Position numbers and translations under genes: made by a program. A stretch of DNA of 64,000 nucleotides from Thiodiazotropha sp050305975 (GTDB lineage: Bacteria > Pseudomonadota > Gammaproteobacteria > Chromatiales > Chromatiaceae), in contig JBNLGI010000083.1 of the NCBI GenBank assembly GCA_050305975.1, positions 6,362 through 70,361 on the forward strand. Direction: 5' to 3'. Shown piece by piece: positions 10,789 to 20,062 of this stretch; the stretch's first letter is position 1, and each line of letters begins with the position of its first letter. The notes below the pieces were generated by a model. The model ran no database searches. It was not told where the DNA came from and saw nothing but the letters and a program-made list of their open reading frames with translations.

Positions 10789-13008
10789 ATGATCAAGATC
10801 AACCGCGGGCCTGCGCCGGAATTCTTCGATACCGAGCGCTACCGGCATTTCCGGGATGAACTGTGGGAGCACTTCGCCGACTACAATACGGAAAAGCGCC
10901 AGACGAGCTTCAGCTTCGAGATGGTGCAGTATCTGCGTAAGGAGATCATGGACGAGCTGGTCAGAAGGTTCCATGGCAAGTGTGCCTTTTGCGAAACCCC
11001 GCTCGATACCAGCACCTATCCCGAGTTGGAACACTTTCGTCCCAAGCGCGGGGCGCGTGGTTTCTCCGAACAGGCGGTCAAGGTGAGTGAGGGGTCATAC
11101 TACTATGACACCCACTACTGGTGGCTGGCGCTGGAGTGGACCAATCTGCTGCTGATCTGTCCTGAATGCAATCGCGGCAAGGCGAACTGGTTTCCGCTGG
11201 TCGACGAGTCGATGCGGGCGCGCATACCGTCCTCGCCGGAGGAGGCGCTGAGCGTGCTGCAGAACGAGGAGCCGCTGCTTCTCGACCCCTGCGGCGAAAT
11301 CGATCCCGACGATCATCTGCGCTTCGAAGAGGACGGACGGGTGGTGCCGCTCAGCGACAAGGGCAAGGCGACGGTTTCGCTGCTGAATCTCAATCGCGAA
11401 ACGCTCGTGCATGCGAGACGCGGTGTCCTCGAGAATCTGATCAATGAACTCCAGATGCGTGCGCGTGAAGAGGCGGCGCTGGTGGGGGGCGTGGTCGAGC
11501 GGTTGCTCCAGGATCGTGTCGAGATGAGCGTGCAAGGCGAGGCGCCGCCGCCCTACCTGGCGATCCAGCTGCAGTACCTGAAACGGTTGCGTGAACGCTC
11601 GCAGCAGTTTGAAGAGGCGCCGGCCGAGGCGCTCGGTGAAGAGCTTGAACGGGCCGCTGCCGGGAGTGAAGGCGTAACCGCTCCGATTCAATATCTCGAC
11701 CTGGGACGTGTCCACATTCAGCGCATCAGGCTGCACAACTTCAAGAACATCGCGGATATCGACATCGAGGTTCCGGTCACCAGCGGCAGTCACTCGCCCT
11801 GGCTGGTGTTCCTGGGCGAGAACGCCGTGGGAAAAAGCACCATACTGCAGGCGATCGTGCTGACCCTGATGGGCGATCAGCAGCGCGGCGAGCTGCCGGA
11901 TCTGAAACCGCAGGAGTTCCTTCGCTACTACCGGGAAGGCGATACCATCAAGCATACCGACGAGGGTTACGTCGAGATCTGGGTCGACAACTCGGAACAG
12001 CCGCTGCGGCTCAGTTTCAATTCGCAGGATGATATTTTCCATAGCAACGTGCCGGCTCCGCGGGCCTATCTGATGGCATACGGGCCGACGCGTCTGCAAC
12101 CGGAACCGGATCAGCCCCCCTACCAATCCGACGGCATGGTGCGGGTACGCAATCTGTTCAGGCCTTCGACGCCACTGGTGGATGCGCGTGACTGGCTCTA
12201 CAGCCTTTACGAAAAGGACCCCAAGGTCTTCGATATGATGGTGCGCGGACTCCGCGACTTGCTCCTGATGAAAGGCGAGGAGACGATCGTTCCCGATCTG
12301 GCGCACCCGGATCAGCGGCGGATCCTGGTCCACTTGAAGAACGAGACCACTGAAATCAACAAGCTCAGTGACGGCTATCGCAGCGTAGTCGCCCTGGCAG
12401 TGGACCTGATGTCGATGCTGGTGCGCGAGGGTACCGCGATGGAGGATGCCGAAGGCGTGGTCTTGATCGACGAGATCGGCACCAATCTGCATCCGGCGTG
12501 GAAGAAGCGCATCGTTGGCTGTATCCGCAACGTGTTTCCCCGTCTGCAGTTCATCGGCACCACCCATGAGCCCCTGTGTTTGAGGGGCCTGCTGCAGGGA
12601 GAGACCGTTCTGTTGCGGCGCGATTTCGACGACAAGGTGGTGCCGATAACCAATCTGCCCAATCCCAACGATCTGCGCATCGATGAATTGCTGACTTCCG
12701 AGTTCTTCGGCCTCAATTCGACGCTCGATACCGATCTGGAGGATCTCTACGAGGAGTACTACCGCCTGTTGAATCAGACGAGCCTCGACGAGCAACAGAA
12801 ACAGCGCAAAGAGGAACTCAAACAGGAGCTTCGCGAGAGAACCCATCTCGGTACCGGGTTGCGCGACGAGCTGATGTACGAGGTGATCGACAAGCTGCTT
12901 GCGCAGCAGCTCAAGAGTCCGCAGCCGATGGACCGGCAGCAACTCAAAGAGGAGACCCTGCTGCGGGTCCTCGATTCGTGGAAGAAGGCCGGACTGATCG
13001 AGTCTTAG
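10789..13008 (+). CDS. HNH nuclease fused to an SMC/RecF-like AAA ATPase (Septu-like)
   Basis: A 739-residue fusion. Residues 60-140 form an HNH domain: CAFCE with Cys65/Cys68, EHFRPK with His82, and CPECNRGKAN with Cys124/Cys127, very like PtuB of Septu systems. Residues 305-640 form an ABC/SMC-like ATPase: Walker A GENAVGKST (343-351), signature-like LSDGYRS (527-533), Walker B VVLIDEIG (557-564) and an H-loop TTH (591-593). This resembles PtuA. A charged helical tail follows (residues 650-720). In Septu, PtuA and PtuB are separate proteins acting together against phage; here both activities are on one chain. It lies between a DUF2235 gene and a second HNH gene. Confidence 0.85.
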   Translation: MIKINRGPAPEFFDTERYRHFRDELWEHFADYNTEKRQTSFSFEMVQYLRKEIMDELVRRFHGKCAFCETPLDTSTYPELEHFRPKRGARGFSEQAVKVSEGSYYYDTHYWWLALEWTNLLLICPECNRGKANWFPLVDESMRARIPSSPEEALSVLQNEEPLLLDPCGEIDPDDHLRFEEDGRVVPLSDKGKATVSLLNLNRETLVHARRGVLENLINELQMRAREEAALVGGVVERLLQDRVEMSVQGEAPPPYLAIQLQYLKRLRERSQQFEEAPAEALGEELERAAAGSEGVTAPIQYLDLGRVHIQRIRLHNFKNIADIDIEVPVTSGSHSPWLVFLGENAVGKSTILQAIVLTLMGDQQRGELPDLKPQEFLRYYREGDTIKHTDEGYVEIWVDNSEQPLRLSFNSQDDIFHSNVPAPRAYLMAYGPTRLQPEPDQPPYQSDGMVRVRNLFRPSTPLVDARDWLYSLYEKDPKVFDMMVRGLRDLLLMKGEETIVPDLAHPDQRRILVHLKNETTEINKLSDGYRSVVALAVDLMSMLVREGTAMEDAEGVVLIDEIGTNLHPAWKKRIVGCIRNVFPRLQFIGTTHEPLCLRGLLQGETVLLRRDFDDKVVPITNLPNPNDLRIDELLTSEFFGLNSTLDTDLEDLYEEYYRLLNQTSLDEQQKQRKEELKQELRERTHLGTGLRDELMYEVIDKLLAQQLKSPQPMDRQQLKEETLLRVLDSWKKAGLIES

Positions 13009-13043
13009 GGCCTATCGGATTTGTGTTAACAGGCCCTGGCACC

Positions 13044-13979
13044 ATGATCCATCGAGACCGCCCACCCGTACCGCCAGCAATTCTGGACCTGCAGAATCCG
13101 CAGAGTCCGGCAGCGAAGGAGCGGCAGAAGGCGATTGACTACGTCGAAGATCCGGACGCAAATCCCAAACCCAAGTTCAGTGTGTACTCCGAAGATGAGG
13201 TCAAGCTGGCGCTGATCGATCTGTTCGAGGGCAAGTGCGCCTACTGCGAAACCAAGGTCAATGCGCCCGCGGCGCGGGATATCGAGCACTATCGGCCCAA
13301 GGCCCGGATCGACCCGGGGACGGGTGAGGAACAGATAGAGCCCGGCTACTACTGGCTGGCGGCGGACTGGGATAACCTGCTGCTCTCCTGTCCGGGCTGC
13401 AACCGCCGCCAACGGCAGCTGGAAGAGTTTGAGAACGGAACTATCGGGTTTGGCGCGGACGCGCACGGCAAACTCGATCTGTTCCCGCTGGCGCCGCATA
13501 CGCCGCGGGCGAGGAGTCACACGGACGATCTGTCCATGGAGGAACCGGGCCGGCTCTTGCTCAACCCCTGTCTCGATCAACCGGAAAAGCATCTCAGGTA
13601 CGACAAGGAGGGGCATATCTTTGCGCGTACGCACGGCGGCAAATCCAGCCCCAAGGCGGTCGCCTCGATCGATGCCTATGTGCTGTGGCGTATGCCCCTG
13701 GTCAAGGAGCGCAAGCAGCGATACCTCGATATGGTCAATGCCTGGACCAATATCGAACAGTTCGCGCAGATGATCGACTTGCTTGACGCTGTGCACAAGC
13801 GCGCCATTGCACAGGGTTTGCTGCACAATGAATCCGTTCTGCTTGGATTTCTGGATTCCAAGAGAAGTTACGCGGGCATGGCGCGCTGGACCAGCAAAAG
13901 ATTCCTGCAGGAGCTGAAAAAAATCAGGCAGCGATTCGTCATTCGCTTTGGCGAGTCACTGGAAAGCGCGGCCCAATGA
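13044..13979 (+). CDS. Second HNH (PtuB-like) protein of the unit
   Basis: A 311-residue protein with an HNH motif laid out like that of the preceding gene: CAYCE (Cys65, Cys68), EHYRPK (His82) and CPGCNRRQRQ (116-125). The lines YYWLAADWDNLLLSC and LLLNPCLDQPEKHLRY also parallel the upstream protein. The two HNH proteins therefore look like ancient paralogues, but this one lacks an ATPase. A start at 13044 (MIHRDRP) is preferred over an in-frame ATG at 12978, which would overlap the upstream gene by 31 bases and add residues with no counterpart. The gap to the upstream stop is 35 bases. It probably provides a second nuclease subunit. Confidence 0.78.
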   Translation: MIHRDRPPVPPAILDLQNPQSPAAKERQKAIDYVEDPDANPKPKFSVYSEDEVKLALIDLFEGKCAYCETKVNAPAARDIEHYRPKARIDPGTGEEQIEPGYYWLAADWDNLLLSCPGCNRRQRQLEEFENGTIGFGADAHGKLDLFPLAPHTPRARSHTDDLSMEEPGRLLLNPCLDQPEKHLRYDKEGHIFARTHGGKSSPKAVASIDAYVLWRMPLVKERKQRYLDMVNAWTNIEQFAQMIDLLDAVHKRAIAQGLLHNESVLLGFLDSKRSYAGMARWTSKRFLQELKKIRQRFVIRFGESLESAAQ

Positions 13980-14264
13980 AGCGCCCGGCGGTTGCGGAAT
14001 AATCGTATGCGCCGAACCTGCCGTCAGATGTCGGCGTCGACTGGCGCGGGCGCATGTGGTGCTCCGTCCGATCGGTGCCTCGCTCGTCGTGTCCTGTGCG
14101 GCGGCTTGTTCCCCTATGGCCCGTTGCGCGTTGAGGGATCAATAACACGAAGAGAGGGCAGGTATGTTCGATGATCGTAGAGCGTGAGATTGCCGCGCCC
14201 TGCGCGCGCCGATTACTGTGTCACCCTGGCAGTCGTGTATCTGCGCCGATGTTTGACTCTGCTT

Positions 14265-15566
14265 TTATAAGGTCGCGAACTCTTTGACTATGCGACTCTC
14301 TTTGTACAATGTGTCGAAAACCAGCCTGTCTTCTTCGGACTTCAAATCTTTTGAGCATGTTTCAAACTGTTTCTCGGTAATGATCCCTCGCAGCCAAACC
14401 CTCTTGTTCTCGTAGTAAGCGTCGATTTCCTCATTGGTCAATGTCATCAGCCACTTCGGTTTATGTGCGCAGTCGATATAACTGCTTATTGCCGAATAGG
14501 GTTCGTGATCGTTGTGATGCTGTTTCCATATCTTATTGACTACATTCTCATCCAAAAAGGATATTGCTACCGCAACTTCGAAGGCATCCACGACATGCAG
14601 TTTTTTGGATGCGGTCTTGGTAAACTGAAAGCCCTTCAAAACAGACAGGACGGACTCTTCATTCTTTTCGATAACTGCAGGGATTATATTTTCGAAGTAC
14701 AGTTTCATGTAGGCTGTCGCATCGTACCAATTTTCAAGCTCGTGAGTTTGCTCTCCCATCGCCAATATCAAACTCTCTATTCTTGATGCCTTTCTTTGTG
14801 TGGCGGCCTTGACATCCGGCTTGTTCTTGTCCAGCAGCCCATTTGTGAGGTACCTGTTCTCAATAAATGCCTTTACCTCGAGAAATTTGCTCAAGTCGGC
14901 CTTTCTGCTGTGATCGGTCAGCATGGAGCGAACCTTGTTGCACGCTTGCTCATAATCTTGATTGTGGTAGGACGGAGTTAGGGGGCATCCCCGTGTAACC
15001 CAGATAAAGTAGGCAATGAGCTTTTTTACATCGTTCAGCCAAATCTTTTGTAGCCTTGGGTAGGAGCTGGAGGGTATATTCTCGTCAAATTTCAGGGACC
15101 CTTCGATAACTTCTTTGGCGAACATCACTTCAGCAATGTGCCAATCTTCAACACGCTCGGAGAATTCGCTATCTCTATGTAGTTCGCGAATTCTATAAAT
15201 CGCCCTTTGTTCTGCAAGATTCGAGAGTCTTTCCTCTATCTCTTCTTCGGTTAAACATCTGCCGGAAGGTGCGGTGGGCAGAATCATCTTGTCACTCGGA
15301 ACGTGCAGCTGAATGCGCTTTGTTTTATTGAATAGCTGCTTGTATATATTTATCCATTTGTTCAGTGTTTCGCTCAGCCACCGGTAGTCGCTAATAATCA
15401 CCGAGTATTTTGACATGACAACAATGTCATTCAAAAAAGCGTCGACCTGTTCTTTGAACTCGTTCAGTATGCTTTTTTTGATCTTGCCTTTTGAGAGGAA
15501 CTGAAGTGCTTGTTCGTAGTACGCGTCGTGCCTCCCGTGAAGCTCGCTTATGGTTGACCTAGCCAC
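14265..15566 (-). CDS. Hypothetical 433-residue protein, partner of the NDT/TIR-like gene
   Basis: No known domain was recognised. The protein is mostly helical and charged, without signal peptide or membrane segments. Local features include a KGKIKKSILNEFKEQVDAFL helix near the N-terminus and WIWVTRG-like aromatic patches (FIWVTRGCPL). The chosen start is GTG at 15566: GGGAGG lies just upstream and the codon overlaps the stop of the previous gene by 8 bases, a coupling arrangement. An upstream in-frame ATG at 15623 would overlap by 65 bases. Base composition is visibly more AT-rich than the flanks. The tight coupling suggests a sensor, inhibitor or partner of the upstream protein, but this is inference. 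Confidence 0.6.
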   Translation of the reverse strand: MARSTISELHGRHDAYYEQALQFLSKGKIKKSILNEFKEQVDAFLNDIVVMSKYSVIISDYRWLSETLNKWINIYKQLFNKTKRIQLHVPSDKMILPTAPSGRCLTEEEIEERLSNLAEQRAIYRIRELHRDSEFSERVEDWHIAEVMFAKEVIEGSLKFDENIPSSSYPRLQKIWLNDVKKLIAYFIWVTRGCPLTPSYHNQDYEQACNKVRSMLTDHSRKADLSKFLEVKAFIENRYLTNGLLDKNKPDVKAATQRKASRIESLILAMGEQTHELENWYDATAYMKLYFENIIPAVIEKNEESVLSVLKGFQFTKTASKKLHVVDAFEVAVAISFLDENVVNKIWKQHHNDHEPYSAISSYIDCAHKPKWLMTLTNEEIDAYYENKRVWLRGIITEKQFETCSKDLKSEEDRLVFDTLYKESRIVKEFATL

Positions 15567-16674
15567 GAGCACCTCCCAGTTTGTCGAGTATTTCGTAAGT
15601 TCGCGGAATGGCGTATCCGGCAAGGCTTGTCAAACTGTAGACTTCCTCGATCAATTTCGAACATCCGAGATTTAGTTCCTTTGCAATGTAATCCTTTTTG
15701 TCAAGCATCAAAAGTTCCTCGCGTATTTTATTTATTTTCTGTTTGAGCTGACTTAAATTGCTCTGATACATATGCATGTGATCGATTATGTTGTGTATGT
15801 CTTCGCTCAACTCATCTAACATTTCCCTGCATTTTGGATCAACCGGAAGCTTTTTCAATTCTTTAATGGCTTTATTGATTTCGTCTTCTTCTTTGATCAG
15901 TTTTCGAATTCGTTTTGAAACGCTGGCCTCCTCCAGTGCAACGAAATCCAGCAATTCTCTTTTAATTTCCTGCAATGCCTGGTGCAAACGTTCTCTTTCG
16001 GTTTCTATTGAAAGCTGAGATAGGATTTGCGTGTGACGGTCTATCAGATCCAGCTGGCGGTTCTCCTGTAAAAAAACCTGCAGAATCTCTGTCGTAAATC
16101 TGATTATTGGAAATGCTATGGCCAAGGCGCTCTGGGTGTGTTCCGTTATTGCAGGAACAGCAATAATCCCCTCGTAGCTATTCTTGTCAATCAGTCCCGA
16201 TGAGTCTGATCGATCGACGGCGCTTCTCAAGTATCGCGCGAGTATTTCATCAAACGGCTCTCTGCTGTCTGAGTCGTAGGTAAAAATGTCTTGTCCCTGT
16301 AGGTCGGCGATCTGAATGCCGTTTTCGACATAATTACGGCTTGATATGATTACTGTCGGCTTGCCGATGCTCTGTGCTAAGCCGATCTCATACATCACGT
16401 TTGAGTTGGGTTCGCTACTGTTTTGCGTAGGACTGCATACCCCAACGACAACTGCGGCCTTCCGAATCTGCCCTATCAGGGAGTGCATGAAGCGGGCGTC
16501 GGATTTGTCGTAATTGGTGTCAGTGGCACTCAAGCCGGCTTTGGCGATGGCGCGTAGTATATTGCTTTCTATATACTCGCAGTTTTCGATAGTGTCGGTC
16601 CAAGGGCGGGCAATAAAGACTTCATTTTTGTTGGGTTCGCCGACATGAACCTCAATTTTCCATTTGTCTGTCAT
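15559..16674 (-). CDS. Nucleoside-2-deoxyribosyltransferase/TIR-like domain protein with coiled coil
   Basis: A 371-residue protein. Residues 17-115 form a Rossmann-like domain: VFIARPW at 19-25, then RKAAVVVGVCSPT (71-83), then NSNVMYEIGLAQSIGKPTVII (90-110). The asparagine-rich loop with Glu96 followed by GKP is characteristic of nucleoside 2-deoxyribosyltransferase-like and related TIR-like NADase folds. Residues 215-345 are strongly predicted by eye as coiled coil (KEEDEINKAIKELKK and similar). This domain plan, a nucleotide-cleaving effector joined to a helical oligomerising region, is common in phage-defence abortive systems. AAGGGAAAG lies upstream of the ATG. It is first in a two-gene operon. 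Confidence 0.66.
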   Translation of the reverse strand: MTDKWKIEVHVGEPNKNEVFIARPWTDTIENCEYIESNILRAIAKAGLSATDTNYDKSDARFMHSLIGQIRKAAVVVGVCSPTQNSSEPNSNVMYEIGLAQSIGKPTVIISSRNYVENGIQIADLQGQDIFTYDSDSREPFDEILARYLRSAVDRSDSSGLIDKNSYEGIIAVPAITEHTQSALAIAFPIIRFTTEILQVFLQENRQLDLIDRHTQILSQLSIETERERLHQALQEIKRELLDFVALEEASVSKRIRKLIKEEDEINKAIKELKKLPVDPKCREMLDELSEDIHNIIDHMHMYQSNLSQLKQKINKIREELLMLDKKDYIAKELNLGCSKLIEEVYSLTSLAGYAIPRTYEILDKLGGARG

Positions 16675-17606
16675 AGTGGTTTTATCTTTCCCTTGATAAA
16701 AAAACTAACAACTTACATAAACAATTTTAATTCCTCTTCTGCATTAAATATCAAAAAGCACTCATTGTTACTGGATTGATATTACAAACGTCAGCATTTA
16801 TCGCCGGTAGTATGGTAAGTAAATCACGTTTATTCAAGGTGACTTTCCGGCGTGTGGAAGATTTGGCGGGGTTTTCATTGCACAAGCAGCCACTTTCAGT
16901 TCGATTTCTATTTGAATTTGTCTTTCGGCAATGAATCAGGGATCGGGATCAAACGGAATGACTTATTCCCGTAGCCTGATACGCCAAGTGGTGCGGGCAC
17001 GACTCTGGCAAGTCCCAGTTTGGAATTTTTTCTGTGGCACGAAACCTCGGGTGAGAACTCGACAGACGTGTTGCCATGTCGAATCCGTCCTCCCGTGCCA
17101 GGGCCATTTTTTAGCTTGATAGTGGGGGCAGGCACGTTTGTCGCCGGGGATTTGATCGCCTATCCAGTGAGGTCATCCTGCCTGCGGTTTTCAATTGGAT
17201 CGTGTCTGCGCTGGCCTGATTGGCCGAGCTTAATATTGTTCTCCCGGTAGGGTTCGCAAAACGAAACCGGGCCGAACGCCCGACTCGCACAAAAGCCAGT
17301 CTCGGTTCTACTGATTCTTTGCATGATTTCTCGGTCGATCCACGCCATCTGAGCGCTCATGCCACTGTCTTCTGTTTTGCCTGAATTTGGCGCGTTCGAC
17401 GAACTGCAGTGAATGGTGTGCTGGGTGAGCTAGGGTGCTGTGCTGTCGTCTTGGGTCGCGGGAGAGGGATTCCCACATGCCAGCTTGAGCTGATTGCGGC
17501 GAATGGTGCAAACCTGATAGATATGGATGCTGGTTAGCTTTGATTTTCCGTCCTTTCTATGAAGCATCACCTACCTTTTTCAACCTGCTGTGGTAGGGTG
17601 CTCCGC
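16675..17606. other. AT-rich to mixed intergenic region, no supported gene
   Basis: The first 180 bases are AT-rich and should carry the promoter of the minus-strand operon that starts at 16674. The rest contains only short frames on both strands (for example minus 16908-17135 and minus 17160-17360) with no ribosome binding site and no recognisable motif. It may be a decayed gene or the edge of transferred DNA. The right end must contain the promoter of the patatin gene. Confidence 0.4.
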
Positions 17607-19910
17607 ATGACGCGCTTCACTTCAATCCATCCCCATCGCATAAGTATGCGGCCAAGCCAATACCGCTTTCTATCGGGTCGGCTCAGGTCGCTCATCTGCT
17701 GCTTCCTCGCGCTCGTGCCGCTACTCATACCGCGACACTCTGTCGGCGGGGATTCGCCGCCGCGCATCGGTCTGGTGCTCGGCGGCGGCGGGGCCCGGGG
17801 TATCGCCCATATCGGCGTGCTGAAGGTGCTGGAGCAGATGCGGATTCCGATCTCCTGCATCGCCGGCACCAGTATGGGCTCCCTGGTGGGGGGGATCTAT
17901 GCCAGCGGCATGCCGCTGGAAGAGATGGTCGAGCGGGTCGATGCCATCGAGTGGGACGATCTCTTCAGCGACGACCCGCCGCGCCCCGAGAAGCCCTTTC
18001 TCGCCAAGCGGGACGACTTCGAGAACCTGTTCGACTTCGAGCTGGGACAACGGGGCGCCCGCATCCTGCTGCCGCCGGGATCGACCGGCGGCTACAAGTT
18101 CGAGTTCCTGCTGCGCGAGATGGTGGCGCGGGCCGGCAATTTCGAGGAGTGGGATTTCGACAGGTTGCCGATCCCTTTCCGCGCCATGGCCACCGACATC
18201 GAGCACGGCAAGATCAAGCAGTTCCGCTACGGCGATCTGGTCAAGGCGATGCGCGCCAGCATGTCGGTGCCCGGTGCCATCGCCCCGGTGGAGATCGCCG
18301 GCACCCTCTATGTGGACGGCGGATTGCTGCAGAATCTGCCGGTGCAGGCGGCGCGGGACGCCTGCGCCGAGGTGGTGATCGCGGTCAACGTGGGCAGCGG
18401 CCTGCTGCCGCGGGAGGAGCTGGACTCGGCGCTCGGCATCTCGCTGCAGATGATCAACGTGATGATGGAGCAGAACGTGCGCGAGTCGATCGCCTCGCTC
18501 GCTCCCGACGATGTGCTGATCGAGCCGGCGCTGGGCAGTTTCAGTTCGGTCGACTTCGCCAACGGCATGAGTCTGATCCCGGTCGGCGAGGCGGCCGCCC
18601 GCCAACAGGCCGGGCAGCTCAGCCGTTACGCCCTCTCGGAACAGGCCTACCGGGAGTGGCGCGAGTCGGTGCTGGCGCGGCTGCCCGAGGCGCCCGAGGT
18701 GAAAGCGGTGGAGGTGGCGACCACGGGCGGCCGGGTCAATCCGGAAGTGATCGAACGGGAACTGGCCGAGGTGCCGGGCATCGACCTGCGGCGGCGACCG
18801 GAGAGCGACTTCAGCCTGGAGAATCTGAATACCCGGCTGGAGCAGATCTACGGCCGCGGCGACTTCGAGCGCATGGACTACAGGATGGTCGATCGTGAGG
18901 AGGAACGCAGCGTGGTGGTGGAGGGGGTGGAGAAGTCCTGGGGCCCCAACTACGTGAAGTTCGGCCTGGGCTTCGCCACCGATTCGGATCAGACCCGCTT
19001 CAACGCCAATCTGAGCCATCGCAGCACCTGGATCAACGCGCTTGGCGCCGAGTGGCGCAACGATCTGCAGATCGGCTACCGGGACCGCCTCTCCAGCGAG
19101 TTCTATCAGCCCGTCACCTCCCGCGCCGGGTTTTTCGTCGCGCCGCGACTGGAGTTCGCGCAGGAGCCGATCGTCTATTTCCTGGACGGCAACCGGATCG
19201 GCGACTATCGGGTCACCACCTCGCGCGGCTACCTGGACCTGGGCGCGCAAAACAAATATGGCGAGGTCCGGCTCGGACTCTTCAGCGGTCATCTCAACGC
19301 ACAGGCGGATTTCGGCCTCATCGACATCGTGCCCGACTACAGCCTGAATCAGGCAGGCTACAGCATGCGCGTCATCTTCGACCAGATCGACGATCCCGAT
19401 TTCGGTTACAACGGGGTGCTGGCCAAGCTGACGAGCCAGGGCACGGTAGGCAGCTGGGGTTCGGATGACGAGTACAACCGCACCGAACTCTTCCTGATGG
19501 GGGCCAAGAGTGTGGGCAATCATGCGTTCGAACTCTCCGGCTATCTCGGACGCACCCTGAGAGGGACGCTGCCAGCCTACGATCCCTTCCTGCTGGGGGG
19601 CTTCCTGCGCGGCTCCGGCTATCGTATGGATGAGCTACTCGGTGAAAAGGTCGATCTGCTGCGCACGGTCTACAGCTACAAGATCGCCTCCCTGCCCCAG
19701 CCCCTGGGGCGAGGCATCTACCTTGGCGGCTCCTTGGAGGCTACCCGCGGCGCGCTGGGTGTCGAGGTCGGGCTCGAGACCCGGATCCGGCGCTCGGCCA
19801 GCCTCTTCCTCGCCGCCGATACCTTTCTCGGTCCCGCCTACCTGGCCTGGGGGCAGATGTTCGGCGACGAGCCTGAAGGGACCCTCTACTTGATGCTCGG
19901 CAGGCCCTGA
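17607..19910 (+). CDS. Patatin-like phospholipase with C-terminal BamA-type barrel (PlpD-like)
   Basis: About 767 residues. After a signal-type stretch (RSLICCFLALVPLLI) comes a patatin domain: oxyanion-hole GGGGARG, nucleophile elbow GTSMG, and the dyad aspartate in DGG. A POTRA-like linker follows, then roughly 350 residues of alternating strands ending in a typical outer-membrane barrel (NRTELFLMG, GGFLRGSGYRMD and YLMLGRP at the C-terminus). This is the architecture of type Vd autotransporters such as PlpD, in which the lipase is carried through its own barrel. The start at 17607 follows an AGGGTG. In-frame alternatives at 17559 and 17646 cannot be excluded. Confidence 0.88.
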   Translation: MTRFTSIHPHRISMRPSQYRFLSGRLRSLICCFLALVPLLIPRHSVGGDSPPRIGLVLGGGGARGIAHIGVLKVLEQMRIPISCIAGTSMGSLVGGIYASGMPLEEMVERVDAIEWDDLFSDDPPRPEKPFLAKRDDFENLFDFELGQRGARILLPPGSTGGYKFEFLLREMVARAGNFEEWDFDRLPIPFRAMATDIEHGKIKQFRYGDLVKAMRASMSVPGAIAPVEIAGTLYVDGGLLQNLPVQAARDACAEVVIAVNVGSGLLPREELDSALGISLQMINVMMEQNVRESIASLAPDDVLIEPALGSFSSVDFANGMSLIPVGEAAARQQAGQLSRYALSEQAYREWRESVLARLPEAPEVKAVEVATTGGRVNPEVIERELAEVPGIDLRRRPESDFSLENLNTRLEQIYGRGDFERMDYRMVDREEERSVVVEGVEKSWGPNYVKFGLGFATDSDQTRFNANLSHRSTWINALGAEWRNDLQIGYRDRLSSEFYQPVTSRAGFFVAPRLEFAQEPIVYFLDGNRIGDYRVTTSRGYLDLGAQNKYGEVRLGLFSGHLNAQADFGLIDIVPDYSLNQAGYSMRVIFDQIDDPDFGYNGVLAKLTSQGTVGSWGSDDEYNRTELFLMGAKSVGNHAFELSGYLGRTLRGTLPAYDPFLLGGFLRGSGYRMDELLGEKVDLLRTVYSYKIASLPQPLGRGIYLGGSLEATRGALGVEVGLETRIRRSASLFLAADTFLGPAYLAWGQMFGDEPEGTLYLMLGRP

Positions 19911-19927
19911 GCCACCCGCCATCGCTT

Positions 19928-19962
19928 GTAGCCCGGATTCCGCACTGCTGCATTCGGGCTAC
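19928..19962. repeat. REP-like palindromic repeat, copy 1
   Basis: Inverted arms GTAGCCCG (19928-19935) and CGGGCTAC (19955-19962) flank an imperfect loop with GATTCCGC. Related copies occur at 55351 and 56154. It lies just after the patatin stop codon, where such repeats often act as mRNA-stabilising or terminator-like hairpins. Confidence 0.6.
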
Positions 19963-20062
19963 CCCTCACCTCTCGTGGTCTGGCCGGGTGTCCAGGCCGG
20001 GGCTGAGCCGTTATAGTGGCTTCTGCAGACCCCTGGATAAACCGCCATCGCCGGGAGACCGC

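Noticed and set aside
16908..17360. Minus-strand frames 16908-17135 and 17160-17360
   Set aside because: No ribosome binding site, no hydrophobic or domain pattern and atypical composition; treated as noncoding or decayed sequence.
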